Of a DNA stretch of 64,000 bases, positions 50,429 through 60,477 are shown piece by piece. A program made the translations under genes and the position numbers. Under the pieces are notes generated by a model, which searched no databases, had not been told where the DNA came from, and saw only the letters and a list, made by a program, of their open reading frames with translations. The first letter of the stretch is position 1. The number at the start of each line of letters is the position of its first letter. The stretch comes from Campylobacter porcelli (lineage in GTDB: Bacteria > Campylobacterota > Campylobacteria > Campylobacterales > Campylobacteraceae), in contig NZ_CP018789.1 of NCBI RefSeq assembly GCF_002139855.1, forward strand, positions 1,116,001-1,180,000, written 5' to 3'.

Positions 50429-50716
50429 GGAGTTTGATCCGCATTTAGGACAGAGAAATTCATTTTCTACAAGGATACTTTGAGCACTACACTCATTACA
50501 TTTAACGGTAATATCTTTAGGATGGATTATGAGTGTGGCACCTGAGCATATCGTATCAGCTTTAAAAGCATCAAACGCACTTTGTAAATAGTGGGCTTCT
50601 ACTCCACTTAATCTACCTATCTCAACCTCTACTTTACTTATCTTTGTAGCATTATGTTTCATCGCATTTGTCTCGCAAAGCTTAAACAGATCTTGAACTA
50701 TGGCTAATTCATGCAT
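50375..50716 (-). CDS. hypA: Hydrogenase nickel incorporation protein HypA
   Basis: A 113-residue nickel metallochaperone that works with HypB to load Ni into hydrogenase (and urease where present). It opens MHELAIVQDLF, with His2 as Ni ligand, and has the zinc site CNECSAQS...CPKCGS (near residues 74-95). The start is ATG 50716 with AAAGGAGATA upstream. It is the last gene of the hyp run, and its 3' end overlaps the convergent sensor-like gene. Confidence 0.95.
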   Translation of the reverse strand: MHELAIVQDLFKLCETNAMKHNATKISKVEVEIGRLSGVEAHYLQSAFDAFKADTICSGATLIIHPKDITVKCNECSAQSILVENEFLCPKCGSNSLEVISGEDMYLMRLEME

Positions 50717-50726
50717 AATATCTCCT

Positions 50727-51716
50727 TTAGCAAATTCTAGGTAGCAACTCGCCCTTTGGTGGCTCCATAAATCTAGTGGCTCCATAGCTATTTTGTATAA
50801 TTACATTTGATTTATTACTATCTAAAATCTCGCCAATGCTATTTGCGTTTGAGTTAAATTCTCTTAAAATCTCAACCGCTTTAATCTCATCTTTAGGCTC
50901 AACAGCTAAAACAAAGGTTCCCTCATTAGCTAGCTCATAAGGCTCAAAGCCAAGAATTTCGCAAATCCCCATCACCTCATCACTCACAGCGATACTATCT
51001 TCGCTAATTTTAATATCTCGCTTACAAGCCTTCGCCCACTCATTTAATACAGCCGAGAGTCCGCCACGAGTAGCATCTCTCATAGCAAGAGGGGTGATAC
51101 CAGCATTTAAAAGTGCTTCTACAATTTTGTATAAAGGCTTACAATCGCTTTGTAAATGGCTTTGTAATCTTAGCTCATTTCTACTTGCTAATACCACCGC
51201 ACCATGTCTGCCGACATCGCCACTTAATAGAACTCTAGCGCCACTTTTTAAATTCTCTATTCTAACTTCTTTGATTATCTCTCCCACGCCTGAGGTATTG
51301 ATAAAAATTTTATCACAACTTCCCTTGCTAACAACCTTAGTATCGCCACAAACTATAGCTACTCCAGCCTCATCAGCTGTGCTTTTCATACTAGATAAAA
51401 TATCTTTAAGCTCATTTATATCAAGCCCCTCTTCTATGATTAAAGCACAACTAATATATCTAGGCTTGGCTCCTACCATAGCTAGGTCATTTGCCGTCCC
51501 GCAAACTGCAATTTTACCAATATCTCCACCTGAAAATTTAGTAGGACTTACCACAAAGCTATCAGTGCTAAATGCTAGTTTTCCGCTTAAATTTAAAATC
51601 GCACTATCATTATTTTGCGATAAAATTTCATTATTAAAAATCTTAAAAATCAACCCATTAATAAGATCATTCATCTCTTGCCCACCACCACCATGAGCTA
51701 ACATTATCTTTTGCAT
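50727..51716 (-). CDS. hypE: Hydrogenase maturation factor HypE
   Basis: A 329-residue PurM-like protein that dehydrates the carbamoyl group on its own C-terminal cysteine to a thiocyanate, the source of the active-site cyanide. The N-terminal AHGGGGQEMNDLI and the C-terminal LLPRIC, with the essential terminal Cys, are both present. ATG follows the hypD stop with no gap (TAGATG). Confidence 0.96.
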   Translation of the reverse strand: MQKIMLAHGGGGQEMNDLINGLIFKIFNNEILSQNNDSAILNLSGKLAFSTDSFVVSPTKFSGGDIGKIAVCGTANDLAMVGAKPRYISCALIIEEGLDINELKDILSSMKSTADEAGVAIVCGDTKVVSKGSCDKIFINTSGVGEIIKEVRIENLKSGARVLLSGDVGRHGAVVLASRNELRLQSHLQSDCKPLYKIVEALLNAGITPLAMRDATRGGLSAVLNEWAKACKRDIKISEDSIAVSDEVMGICEILGFEPYELANEGTFVLAVEPKDEIKAVEILREFNSNANSIGEILDSNKSNVIIQNSYGATRFMEPPKGELLPRIC

Positions 51717-52805
51717 CTACCCTCTTTTACTATATTTATAATACGCCGCACAAGCACCCTCGCCGCTTACCATACAGCTACCAATAGGATTTTGCGGATT
51801 ACACACCTTGCCAAAGACCTTACAATCATATGGCTTAGCCTTACCACGCAAAATTTCACCACAAATACAGGCTTTGGATTCTTTAGACTCGCCTACTTCT
51901 ATATTAAAATATTTTTTAGCATCTAAATAATCAAACTCATCTCTTAACCTTAATCCACTATCTTTGATAACGCCTAGCCCTCTCCACTCAAAATCACACG
52001 GCTCAAAATACCTATTTATCAGCTCTTTAGCCTTTTGATTACCATCTTTGGTAACTACTCTAGCATACTCATTATAGACTTTATAGGTGCCGTTTTGGTG
52101 TTGATTTACTAAATTTAATATACTATCCATCAAATCTAAAGGCTCAAAGCCACTTACGGCAATTGGGGTCTTAAACTCATTAGCAAGCTCTTCATATATC
52201 TTACTACCAGTAATCACGCTTACATGGCTTGGCCCTAAAAATGCATCAATTTTCACATCTTTATCGCTCATTATAGCCCTTACTGGAGCTGGGACTGTTA
52301 CATGATTTAAATGTATAAATAGATTTTGTAAATTTAAATTTATGGCTTGTTCTACCACCACAGCACTCATAGGAGTAGTAGTCTCAAATCCAATAGCAAA
52401 AAATACAACTTTTTTATCTAGGTTTTCTTTGGCTATTGTGATTGTATCAAGTGGAGAGTATAAAGCCCTAATATCAGCCCCACCAGCCCTAAGCTCAGCT
52501 AAAGAGCCCTTACTTCCGGGCACTCTTAACATATCAGCTAAAGTGCAAAATATCACCCCATCTATACTAGCAATTGCTATAGCCTCATCAATGCGACTTC
52601 TAGGCATTATACACACCGGACATCCTGGGCCGTGAATGAAATTGATATGCTCTCCTACTAATTGAGGCAAACCAAATTTCATTATACTATGAGTATGACC
52701 GCCACAAATCTCCATAATATTTAATGGCTTTTTACTTCTTTGTTTAATTATCTTGCTTAAGGCTAAAATCTTATCTTTATCTCTAAAACTATTTATTAAA
52801 TCCAT
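51717..52805 (-). CDS. hypD: Hydrogenase maturation factor HypD
   Basis: A 362-residue iron-sulfur scaffold on which Fe(CN)2CO is assembled with HypC. Conserved motifs: EICGGHTHSIMKFG, INFIHGPGCPVCIMP, IGFETTTPMSA and a C-terminal four-Cys cluster region (CICGEILRGKAKPYDCKVFG and CNPQNPIGSCMVSGEGACAA). Length is normal. Confidence 0.96.
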   Translation of the reverse strand: MDLINSFRDKDKILALSKIIKQRSKKPLNIMEICGGHTHSIMKFGLPQLVGEHINFIHGPGCPVCIMPRSRIDEAIAIASIDGVIFCTLADMLRVPGSKGSLAELRAGGADIRALYSPLDTITIAKENLDKKVVFFAIGFETTTPMSAVVVEQAINLNLQNLFIHLNHVTVPAPVRAIMSDKDVKIDAFLGPSHVSVITGSKIYEELANEFKTPIAVSGFEPLDLMDSILNLVNQHQNGTYKVYNEYARVVTKDGNQKAKELINRYFEPCDFEWRGLGVIKDSGLRLRDEFDYLDAKKYFNIEVGESKESKACICGEILRGKAKPYDCKVFGKVCNPQNPIGSCMVSGEGACAAYYKYSKRG

Positions 52806-52825
52806 TATCTGCCTAATTATTAAAT

Positions 52826-53107
52826 TTAATCTTTCAACGCTGCTAAGCCCATATCGCCTTCATCGGCTGATATTTTACCACTACTCATATCATCTGCGAT
52901 TTGTTTATAAATCTCCAAGCTCTCTAAAGCATATTTAGTATCGATCTTTTCCATCGCAAATCCCACATGTATAAGCACATAATCCCCCACCGATACAGGC
53001 TCAGCTATCAAGTCCAAACTCACTCCACGCCTAACTCCCATAGTATCAACTATGGCAAAATTATTCTCATCTATTGATATTACTTTTGATGGTATGCTAA
53101 GACACAT
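52826..53107 (-). CDS. hypC: Hydrogenase assembly chaperone HypC
   Basis: A 93-residue protein that opens MCLSIPSKV, whose Cys2 binds the iron intermediate, with VGDYVLIHVGFAMEKID in the OB-like core. The ATG overlaps the hypB stop by one base (TAATG). It carries the iron ligand assembly from HypD to the large subunit HydB. Confidence 0.95.
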   Translation of the reverse strand: MCLSIPSKVISIDENNFAIVDTMGVRRGVSLDLIAEPVSVGDYVLIHVGFAMEKIDTKYALESLEIYKQIADDMSSGKISADEGDMGLAALKD

Positions 53108-53862
53108 TATCTAATCTCTTTTTTAAATTTAATATAATTTATCCATTTATCAACTCCAGCCCCGCTCTTGCTATCTACTTCTATAATATCAACCTTTGGA
53201 TTTAGCTTTCTAGCTTCTTTTTTAACCTCGTCAATATTAAAATCAAAATGCTCTAAAAGCGAAGTTTTAGTGATAATAACTATATCAGCAGCCCTAAACA
53301 TAACAGGATATTTTGCTATTTTATCGCTCCCTTCTGGCACGCTGATTAAAACAGCATTTATGTGGGCACCGACATCATAACTTGCTGGGCAAACAAGATT
53401 ACCTACATTTTCTACAAATACCAAATCAAGCTCTTTAAGTGGCAAGTGATGTAAGCCATTATGAACCATAAAAGCATCTAAATGACAAGTTTGCCCTGTG
53501 CTGATCTGATACGCCTTACCACCGGCATTTATAATGCGATTAGCGTCCATATTAGTCTCTAAATCCCCTTCAACCACACCAATCCTAAGCCCACTTGCCT
53601 TTATAGTAGCCTCTAAAAGCGTAGTCTTTCCAGCACCTGGGCTACTCATCAAATTTATACAAAGCAACCCACATTCATCTAAGTGAGCCCTATTATGCTC
53701 TGCTTCATAATCATTATCTTTTAATATCTTTTCTACTACTTCTATCGTCTTTTTTTCATTTAAAACAGGATGGTCGTGATGACCGTGATGGTGATGATTA
53801 TGATGATCATCGTGACTATGATGATGCGATCCACCCATACTACAACCGCAATCTTTACACAT
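53107..53862 (-). CDS. hypB: Hydrogenase nickel incorporation GTPase HypB
   Basis: A 251-residue nickel-binding GTPase. The N-terminal CKDCGCSMGG metal site is followed by a His/Asp-rich tract of about 20 residues with more than a dozen His, giving nickel-storage capacity. The GTPase has P-loop SSPGAGKTTLLE, VEGDLETNMDANR and the NKxD-like ITKTSLLEHFDF. It is bound to act with HypA. It lies 17 bases after hypF. Confidence 0.96.
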   Translation of the reverse strand: MCKDCGCSMGGSHHHSHDDHHNHHHHGHHDHPVLNEKKTIEVVEKILKDNDYEAEHNRAHLDECGLLCINLMSSPGAGKTTLLEATIKASGLRIGVVEGDLETNMDANRIINAGGKAYQISTGQTCHLDAFMVHNGLHHLPLKELDLVFVENVGNLVCPASYDVGAHINAVLISVPEGSDKIAKYPVMFRAADIVIITKTSLLEHFDFNIDEVKKEARKLNPKVDIIEVDSKSGAGVDKWINYIKFKKEIR

Positions 53863-53879
53863 ATTCTCTCCTTTTGATT

Positions 53880-56102
53880 TTAGAATTTATCATTATATCT
53901 AAGCATATTTAAACCAAAGTAAATTTGCCCCATCGCTATGGCTGAATCATTCATAGGCTCATTAATAGGTAGATAATACTCTATCTGATTTACTTTAAAT
54001 TTATCTATTGTTTTTTTAAGTAAAGCCCTATTTTGCCATACTCCACCACAAAGCACAATAGGTAGATTATAGCTACTAGCTATCTCTAAGGATAAATTTG
54101 CTAAGCCATTTATAAATGCCGTAGCTGCGATTCTAGGCTCATCTACCAAGGCTTTTTTAAAGGCATTTTCATAACTGATAATCCCATCATTTATACTAAA
54201 TTCATAAGCCAAATCCAAGCTCTCATCATACAAAGCCTCAACCATCATAGGAGCTTGTGCGTCATAGCTTACAGATTTTAGCCCAAAAATTATAGAAGCA
54301 AAAGCGTCAAAAATCCTACCCAAAGAGCTACATTTTATGGTATTTATCTGATTTTTTAATATCTTATCTAGATTATCTTTTTGAATTTCAGGTATTAATC
54401 TATCCAATTTTGGCGAATTTAAAGAGTATTTTTTAGCTATTGCGTAGGCTAGGTAGTATATATTTTTAATAGCCTTATCCCCGCCAATTAGATCAAAGCT
54501 ATCAAAATGCATTATCCTATCAAATTCGCCCTTAGAGCATCTCAAAATCTCTCCGCCCCAAATCGTAGAGTCCCTCCCATACCCAGTCCCATCAAAGCTA
54601 AGCGCTATCACATCGTTACTAATGCCATTTTCTAGCATAACGCTTAAGGCGTGAGCATGATGGTGATAGACTCTGTGAATTTCATAACTTTTCGCAAAAT
54701 CATCTATAAATCCAAAATGCGGATGAGCGTCCCCTAAAACAAAATCAAACTCAAACCCATATATACTCTTAAAGCTCTCTAGTAACTCATCAAATCTTAA
54801 TTTTGTCGCTACACTTCCCATATCGCCGATATAAACAGAGCTAAATATCAATCCATTTTTATAAATAGCAAATTGATTTTTCATCAAGGCACCAAGTGCT
54901 AAAAAGCAGCCCTTAGGGGCGTCGCCATTTAAATTTAGTGGCAAAATAGATGGCTTTAACCCTCTTGAAGTTCGCAGATATATCGCCTTTTCATCTAGGG
55001 CAAAGCATATGCTATCATCGCTTGGATTTACTATTTGCCTATCATTATCCAAAGCAAAATCACACACCCTACGCAATTTATCTTTAAGCGTTTCATAATC
55101 TTTTATAATTGGCTCTTTGCTTAAATTTGCACTTGTGGCTATTACTGGGGAATTTAGCATATTTAAAAGCAGGATATGTAGCGGAGTTGGTGGCAAGAAT
55201 ATCCCTATTTTACCGATATCTTTAGCGATTATATCTGGGAGTTTATCTTTGGAATTTAATAAAACTATTGGCTTTAAATTTGAGTTTAAAATCCTAGCTT
55301 CACTCTCATCTATATAGGCATATTTTTTTGCCATATCCATATCTTTACACATTATGGCAAATGGCTTATCAGGGCGGTTTTTTCTAGCTCTTAGAGTAGA
55401 TATGGCTTGATGATTTAAGGCATCGCATACTAGATGAAATCCGCCAACTCCCTTAATCGCTACGATTTTACCATCTTTAATCGCATTTACACAATCTTTT
55501 AGCCCATTTTCGTAGGTGCTTAAAATATTACCACTCATATCTTTATAGCTTAGACTTGGCCCACAATTCTTACAAGCTATGGGCTGAGCGTGATAGCGGC
55601 GATTAAGCGGATCTTTATACTCAGCTTTACACTTATTACACATTTTAAATTTACCCATCGTGGTATTTGCCCTATCATAAGGTAAGCCTTTAATCAAAGA
55701 AAATCTTGGTCCGCAATTTGTGCAGTTAATAAATGGATGGTTATATCTATAATTGCTACTATCTAAAAGCTCATTTTTACACTCATCACAAATTGCAAAA
55801 TCAGGTAAAATGGGTGAGAATTTATAACTATCTTTAGAGCTAATAATCTTAAAATCACTATATATATTACAGCCATCACTCACTACAATTTTATCAATTC
55901 TAGCAAGTGGAGGTAGCTTAGTTTTAAGGGATTTTATAAACTCATCAATTAAGCCTAACTCGCCACTTAGCTCTATTTTTACACCGCTAGAATCATTTAA
56001 TACAATGCCATTTAAGCCTAAATTTGTAGCAAGCTGATATACAAAAGGGCGAAAACCAACCCCTTGAACTAATCCATAAATTTCAATCTTAACTAATCTC
56101 AA
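53880..56102 (-). CDS. hypF: Carbamoyltransferase HypF
   Basis: A 740-residue enzyme moving a carbamoyl group from carbamoyl phosphate to HypE. Domains in order: acylphosphatase (1-90, GLVQGVGFRPFVYQLA), two zinc fingers (CDECKNELL, CTNCGPRF, CNKCKAEY, CKNCGPS, about 103-190), YrdC-like (about 200-380, KGVGGFHLVCDA) and a Kae1-like carbamoyltransferase (about 400-740, YHHHAHALSVMLENG, LSFDGTGYG, LCGGVWQN). TTG start inside the end of hydE. All domains are intact. Confidence 0.95.
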   Translation of the reverse strand: MRLVKIEIYGLVQGVGFRPFVYQLATNLGLNGIVLNDSSGVKIELSGELGLIDEFIKSLKTKLPPLARIDKIVVSDGCNIYSDFKIISSKDSYKFSPILPDFAICDECKNELLDSSNYRYNHPFINCTNCGPRFSLIKGLPYDRANTTMGKFKMCNKCKAEYKDPLNRRYHAQPIACKNCGPSLSYKDMSGNILSTYENGLKDCVNAIKDGKIVAIKGVGGFHLVCDALNHQAISTLRARKNRPDKPFAIMCKDMDMAKKYAYIDESEARILNSNLKPIVLLNSKDKLPDIIAKDIGKIGIFLPPTPLHILLLNMLNSPVIATSANLSKEPIIKDYETLKDKLRRVCDFALDNDRQIVNPSDDSICFALDEKAIYLRTSRGLKPSILPLNLNGDAPKGCFLALGALMKNQFAIYKNGLIFSSVYIGDMGSVATKLRFDELLESFKSIYGFEFDFVLGDAHPHFGFIDDFAKSYEIHRVYHHHAHALSVMLENGISNDVIALSFDGTGYGRDSTIWGGEILRCSKGEFDRIMHFDSFDLIGGDKAIKNIYYLAYAIAKKYSLNSPKLDRLIPEIQKDNLDKILKNQINTIKCSSLGRIFDAFASIIFGLKSVSYDAQAPMMVEALYDESLDLAYEFSINDGIISYENAFKKALVDEPRIAATAFINGLANLSLEIASSYNLPIVLCGGVWQNRALLKKTIDKFKVNQIEYYLPINEPMNDSAIAMGQIYFGLNMLRYNDKF

Positions 56103-57528
56103 GTGGATAACATCCGCTAAATCTGCTTTGATAATTAGAGTTACAAAACTTTAAGGCCAAATTTGCAATTACTGGATTTTCAAATAAGGCACCGCTAAAA
56201 ATCATATTTGTAGCGCCTAGCTCATCTTTGAGTATATCGCCAAAATCGCTTAAGAAAAATGCCAAGCTCTCCAAGCACCCAAAAGAAATATTCTTAGGAT
56301 CAGCTCCAGCTAGTTTAAAGCTCATAGTGCTTCTAATGGCTCTAGCCCAGTCAAATTCACTTTTACTACTCATCTTAAAATCAATCCTAACGCCCTTAAG
56401 TCCGCTATAATCTCTAGCATAATTTAGAATTTGAGTATTGTAGCCTAATATCTTATCAATAATCATAAATAGGCTATAGAAGTTATTAGGCAGATCAATC
56501 CTGCCTTGTGGCAATCTATTTTCTTTTTGGAAATTTGCTAATAATCTATCCCCGCCATCAAATTCAGCAATCTTATCCCAAATCTCTTCAAAGCTTTTTG
56601 GTAGCTCTATTTTAAACATATCAAACTCATCATTTTCTTTATACACTTTGATAAAATCGCTATTTTTTTTGCTTAAAAATACCCTTGTTATGGTGGAATT
56701 TGCTAGACCAAACTCACTTACACAAAGCCCAAAAAGAGCATAATTTTTATCACTAAAAGAGTTTATAAACTCACTACTTTTCGCACCTAAAAACTCTCCG
56801 CTATTAATAATCAAAATTCTCTCATCTAAGATTGAAATTTTCATATCACTCTTAGAGCTTTTCACAGCTAAAAATTTAACCCCTTTTTCATTTAAACCCT
56901 TAGCAATCTCATAAATATTAATATCCCAAGCACTTCTAAGATCAAAATATAGTGGTGCGTCTTTATGATTTGTGCGGTATATCGCATTAACTCTAAGACT
57001 CATTATAGGCTTTTCAAAACTAGCCAAAGCGATCAAACTCTTCTCATCGCAAACAAAAATTTTCGCAGCATTTTTAAGATTAGTAGGCACTAAATAATCA
57101 GCATTAAAACCATCAAATTTAGTTATCTCATAGCCATCATAAATGAATTTTTTGCCATCTAAAATATCTTTTATACCTCTATTTATAAGCTCATTATCTA
57201 TAGTAAATCCAAACTCATTTATCCCACTTTCTAAAGTATATGGCGTGATATTTTTATAGCTAAAATTAAACTCAAACTCACTATTAATAGGCAGCTTCTC
57301 ACCTAGCACAACCTTGGTTTCTTCGATAAAAATCGAGCTAGGAACCTTGGATATAAACTCATCACTAAATTTGCCAAGCTCATTTTCGTCGCCTTCTATG
57401 TATAGCTTAATATATTTTTGCTCTTTTGTTATGGAGTATTTTAAAGCACTTTTTTTAGCCCAAAAATCTAAAAAAAATGCTAATATAGCCCCATCATTTG
57501 AGCAGCTAAATTCAAAGCAAAGTATCAA
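56089..57528 (-). CDS. hydE: Hydrogenase accessory protein HydE
   Basis: A 479-residue protein in the position of hydE of Helicobacter and Wolinella, whose gene is needed for hydrogenase activity there. No catalytic motif is recognisable. The C-terminal third (NMIFSGALFENPVIANLALK) resembles the end of the Kae1-like domain of HypF (VLCGGVWQNRALLKKTIDK), while zinc fingers and acylphosphatase parts are lacking. The start is TTG 57528 because AAGGAG lies 5 bases upstream and it overlaps hydD in a 4-base TTGA; a GTG six codons earlier is in frame. hypF overlaps its end by 14 bases. Confidence 0.75.
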   Translation of the reverse strand: MILCFEFSCSNDGAILAFFLDFWAKKSALKYSITKEQKYIKLYIEGDENELGKFSDEFISKVPSSIFIEETKVVLGEKLPINSEFEFNFSYKNITPYTLESGINEFGFTIDNELINRGIKDILDGKKFIYDGYEITKFDGFNADYLVPTNLKNAAKIFVCDEKSLIALASFEKPIMSLRVNAIYRTNHKDAPLYFDLRSAWDINIYEIAKGLNEKGVKFLAVKSSKSDMKISILDERILIINSGEFLGAKSSEFINSFSDKNYALFGLCVSEFGLANSTITRVFLSKKNSDFIKVYKENDEFDMFKIELPKSFEEIWDKIAEFDGGDRLLANFQKENRLPQGRIDLPNNFYSLFMIIDKILGYNTQILNYARDYSGLKGVRIDFKMSSKSEFDWARAIRSTMSFKLAGADPKNISFGCLESLAFFLSDFGDILKDELGATNMIFSGALFENPVIANLALKFCNSNYQSRFSGCYPLEIS

Positions 57529-58064
57529 AACTGCTCCTTCTTCCACTCATTTGCTATATCTTGTAAATTTTTATTATCTATTTGATTATACTCAAAACCA
57601 ATTGATTTTAACTCTTTTAAGATTATCTTACTCATCAAATCAGATGAGGCTAAAATCTCACTACTTAGCTCAAAACTCATTGGCTCAATCCTTTTTGGCA
57701 CCACCCCAATTATCTTAGTTTTTGGTCTATCGCCCACTAAATCCATCATTTCTATAGTTTGAAGCATCTCTACTTCATGGGCTGATCCAGACCAATTTAT
57801 ACTTTTTGGCATATCCTCAAAATCAAAAAAATATACATCGCCAATCTGCCCTCCATCAGCATCGATACAATCAACAACAATAAGATAATCACTATCAGCC
57901 ATTATCGGCGTTAGATAATTAGCCAAGGTGCCACCATCTATAAATTTTAAGCTATGCTTATCTGAAGTGAATTTAAAGTTATTCTCTATCATCTTAACAA
58001 AATGAACGCCGACTCCCTCATCGGCGAACATTACATTTCCTATGCCTAAAACTAGGACACGCAT
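57525..58064 (-). CDS. hydD: Hydrogenase maturation endopeptidase HydD
   Basis: A 179-residue HyaD/HybD-type aspartic-like protease that removes the C-terminal extension of HydB after nickel insertion. The opening VLGIGNVMFADEGVGVHFV carries the conserved Glu/Asp nickel ligand, followed by DGGTLANYLTP, VVDCIDADG and the His in SAHEVEMLQTIE. The start codon abuts the hydC stop. Confidence 0.93.
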   Translation of the reverse strand: MRVLVLGIGNVMFADEGVGVHFVKMIENNFKFTSDKHSLKFIDGGTLANYLTPIMADSDYLIVVDCIDADGGQIGDVYFFDFEDMPKSINWSGSAHEVEMLQTIEMMDLVGDRPKTKIIGVVPKRIEPMSFELSSEILASSDLMSKIILKELKSIGFEYNQIDNKNLQDIANEWKKEQF

Positions 58065-58742
58065 CTACTTCTCTTTTGGGAATTTATAGCCACTAATTAT
58101 AGCATCCATAGCACCATCTTTGCCTTTTATAGCATTAAATATAGCCATATATATATGAACTACCATAAAGATAAAGATAATCCACATAGCAATGTGGTGA
58201 ATTTGACGCACATTAGCAAGCCCACCCATCCAAGCCTCGATAGCTCTCATAGGCGTATAAAGCAACCCACCAAGCCCTTCGTGATATACATTTACATATA
58301 AAATCAAGCCAGTAAGGCATATAACAAAAAGCACAATATAAAAGAATATATAAGAGGCAAATTGGAGTGGATTATATGTCCCTTGTATATGTGGGTGCTT
58401 ACCTAAAAATAGATAGTATTTGATCTGCTCTATCCAAATTTTTGGGCTTAAAACATTTTTTACACTCACCCTTTCTATATGGCTTTGTTTATCAAAGAAA
58501 AATAGATATGTCTTAAATATAAAACAACCTATTAATATAAATCCAGCCACCTGATGCACGGCACGCCATTTAGCATTCATAAAATTTATAGGCTCACCTG
58601 TGATAGCTGGACTTACAAAAACATAAGCGATATAAAATCCACTTATACTTAAAACCACAATAGATATAGCTCTAATCCAATGTGTAAGGCGTAAGCCTAT
58701 GCTAAATTCATACTCAGCGATATGTTTTTTACTACTTTTCAT
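58065..58742 (-). CDS. hydC: Ni/Fe-hydrogenase b-type cytochrome subunit HydC
   Basis: A 225-residue membrane cytochrome b accepting electrons from HydA and reducing menaquinone. Four long helices are seen, with haem-ligand histidines in RLTHWIRAISIVVLS, WRAVHQVAGFILIG and ILYVNVYHEGLGG, and in QIHHIAMWIIFIFMVVHIYM. It lies 10 bases after hydB. Confidence 0.95.
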   Translation of the reverse strand: MKSSKKHIAEYEFSIGLRLTHWIRAISIVVLSISGFYIAYVFVSPAITGEPINFMNAKWRAVHQVAGFILIGCFIFKTYLFFFDKQSHIERVSVKNVLSPKIWIEQIKYYLFLGKHPHIQGTYNPLQFASYIFFYIVLFVICLTGLILYVNVYHEGLGGLLYTPMRAIEAWMGGLANVRQIHHIAMWIIFIFMVVHIYMAIFNAIKGKDGAMDAIISGYKFPKEK

Positions 58743-58752
58743 ATCTGCTCCC

Positions 58753-60474
58753 TTAGATTAAATTCGGATTGACTTTATAGCTACTTAATTCATTGCCTTT
58801 TGTATCCATCACATGAACTGCACAAGCTATACAAGGATCATATGAGTGAATTTTGCGTATTATCTCTAAAGGCTGTTTTAAATCAGCGATTTTTAACCCT
58901 ATTAAACAAGCCTCATAGCTACCCATTTGACCTTTAGCATCTTTTGGACTTGCATTCCAAGTAGATGGGACGACTGCTTGCCAGTTTTCTATAACGCCAT
59001 TTTTGATCCTACACCAGTGGCTTAGCATACCACGAGGCACATTACCGATAAATCTACCTTTATACTCTTTTGTTGGATCTATTTGGTATTTAGCACATGT
59101 GCTATCATCTATTTTTAAATTCTCAATTAGATTATTTAGAGCTTTTAAGGTATTATCAGCGATAATTTTTGCTTCGATCATTCTGCACGCAGTTCTACCT
59201 AAAGTTGATAATACAGCACTCACAGGTAGTCCAGTCTCAGCTAGGAATTTATCCACTACTGGCACTACATTTTTATTGCCTTTTACATAATTTACAACTA
59301 TATTTGCTAGTGGGCCAACTTGCATTGGAAGCGAGTCATACCTTGGAGCTTTAATCCAGCTATATTTGCCATCTATATCAAATACTTTTGTATCTTCCAT
59401 CTCCCCTTTAGCATTAAGAGTTTTAGCATCTTTAAAGCCTGTATAATTTGGCGTAGTATCGCCATCGTATGGGTGAAGTGGAGAATTATTTTTATACCAT
59501 GAGCGAGTAGCCTCTTCAGTAATTTTGCTCTCATCTACTTCAAACACCTTAGATATATCGCAATTTAATATATATCCACCATCAAATAGATACTCATTAG
59601 CACCAATTTGAAAATCTTGATATGTTAGTAAATTTGGAGTTCCAACATCATTTACCACGCTTGGCTCATTAGCATAAGCCTTAGCTGCCATTACAAGATC
59701 AGGCCAGTAAGCACGATTGACAAAATCAGCCATCTCTTGGAATTTAACCATATATTCGCCAAGTCTTGCTGGACTTTGTAAATCCATTACACAAGTTACC
59801 CCACCAACTGTAAGGCTTTGCGGATGAGGCTGTTTAGCACCAAATACCGCCATAGCTTGAGCAATTGTTCTTTGAAGTCTTAAGCACTCTAGATAGTGGC
59901 TAAGGGCTATTAGATTTTGCTCTGGAGTAAATTTATAAGTAGAGTGCCCCCAATAGGCATTAGCAAATGGCCCAAGATTGCCTTTTTCTACAAATTTTTT
60001 CACCTTATCTTGGACTAATTTTAGCTGGTCTGCACCACAAGCATATGGGGTATCGCAGTATTTAAATGCTTCTTCACTAGCCTTTTTAGGATCAGCACTA
60101 AGAGCACTTACCACATCGACAAAGTCAAGTGCGTGGAGTTGATAAAAATGCACCGGATGATCGTGTAAAAATAGAGCTGCATTCATAAGAGTTCTAGTTA
60201 ATTTTGCATTAAGTGGAGGAACGATACCAAGAGCATTTTCTACAGCTTCAATACCTGCTCTATAGTGAGAAAATGTACACACTCCACAAATTCTTTGAGT
60301 CATAAATCCAGCATCTCTTGGATCTCTACCCTTTACAATCACTTCAATACCACGCCAAAGAGTTGAGCCACTATAAGCCTCTTTAACTACATTATTCTCA
60401 TCTACAACTACCTCCACACGAAGGTGACCTTCGATTCTTGTAATAGGATCAACTACTATTCTTTGTCCGCTCAT
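58753..60474 (-). CDS. hydB: Ni/Fe-hydrogenase large subunit HydB
   Basis: A 573-residue catalytic subunit. Nickel-iron ligands are RICGVCT near residue 61 and DPCIACAVH near 550. A 15-residue extension after that His is the piece removed by HydD. The N-terminal DPITRIEGHLRVEV is also conserved. It has no signal of its own and is exported as a complex with HydA through Tat. Confidence 0.97.
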   Translation of the reverse strand: MSGQRIVVDPITRIEGHLRVEVVVDENNVVKEAYSGSTLWRGIEVIVKGRDPRDAGFMTQRICGVCTFSHYRAGIEAVENALGIVPPLNAKLTRTLMNAALFLHDHPVHFYQLHALDFVDVVSALSADPKKASEEAFKYCDTPYACGADQLKLVQDKVKKFVEKGNLGPFANAYWGHSTYKFTPEQNLIALSHYLECLRLQRTIAQAMAVFGAKQPHPQSLTVGGVTCVMDLQSPARLGEYMVKFQEMADFVNRAYWPDLVMAAKAYANEPSVVNDVGTPNLLTYQDFQIGANEYLFDGGYILNCDISKVFEVDESKITEEATRSWYKNNSPLHPYDGDTTPNYTGFKDAKTLNAKGEMEDTKVFDIDGKYSWIKAPRYDSLPMQVGPLANIVVNYVKGNKNVVPVVDKFLAETGLPVSAVLSTLGRTACRMIEAKIIADNTLKALNNLIENLKIDDSTCAKYQIDPTKEYKGRFIGNVPRGMLSHWCRIKNGVIENWQAVVPSTWNASPKDAKGQMGSYEACLIGLKIADLKQPLEIIRKIHSYDPCIACAVHVMDTKGNELSSYKVNPNLI

Positions 60475-60477
60475 ATT

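Noticed and set aside
51094-51696. 200-codon open frame antisense to hypE
   Set aside because: Shadow frame; product is low-complexity and hydrophobic, and hypE on the other strand is unmistakable.
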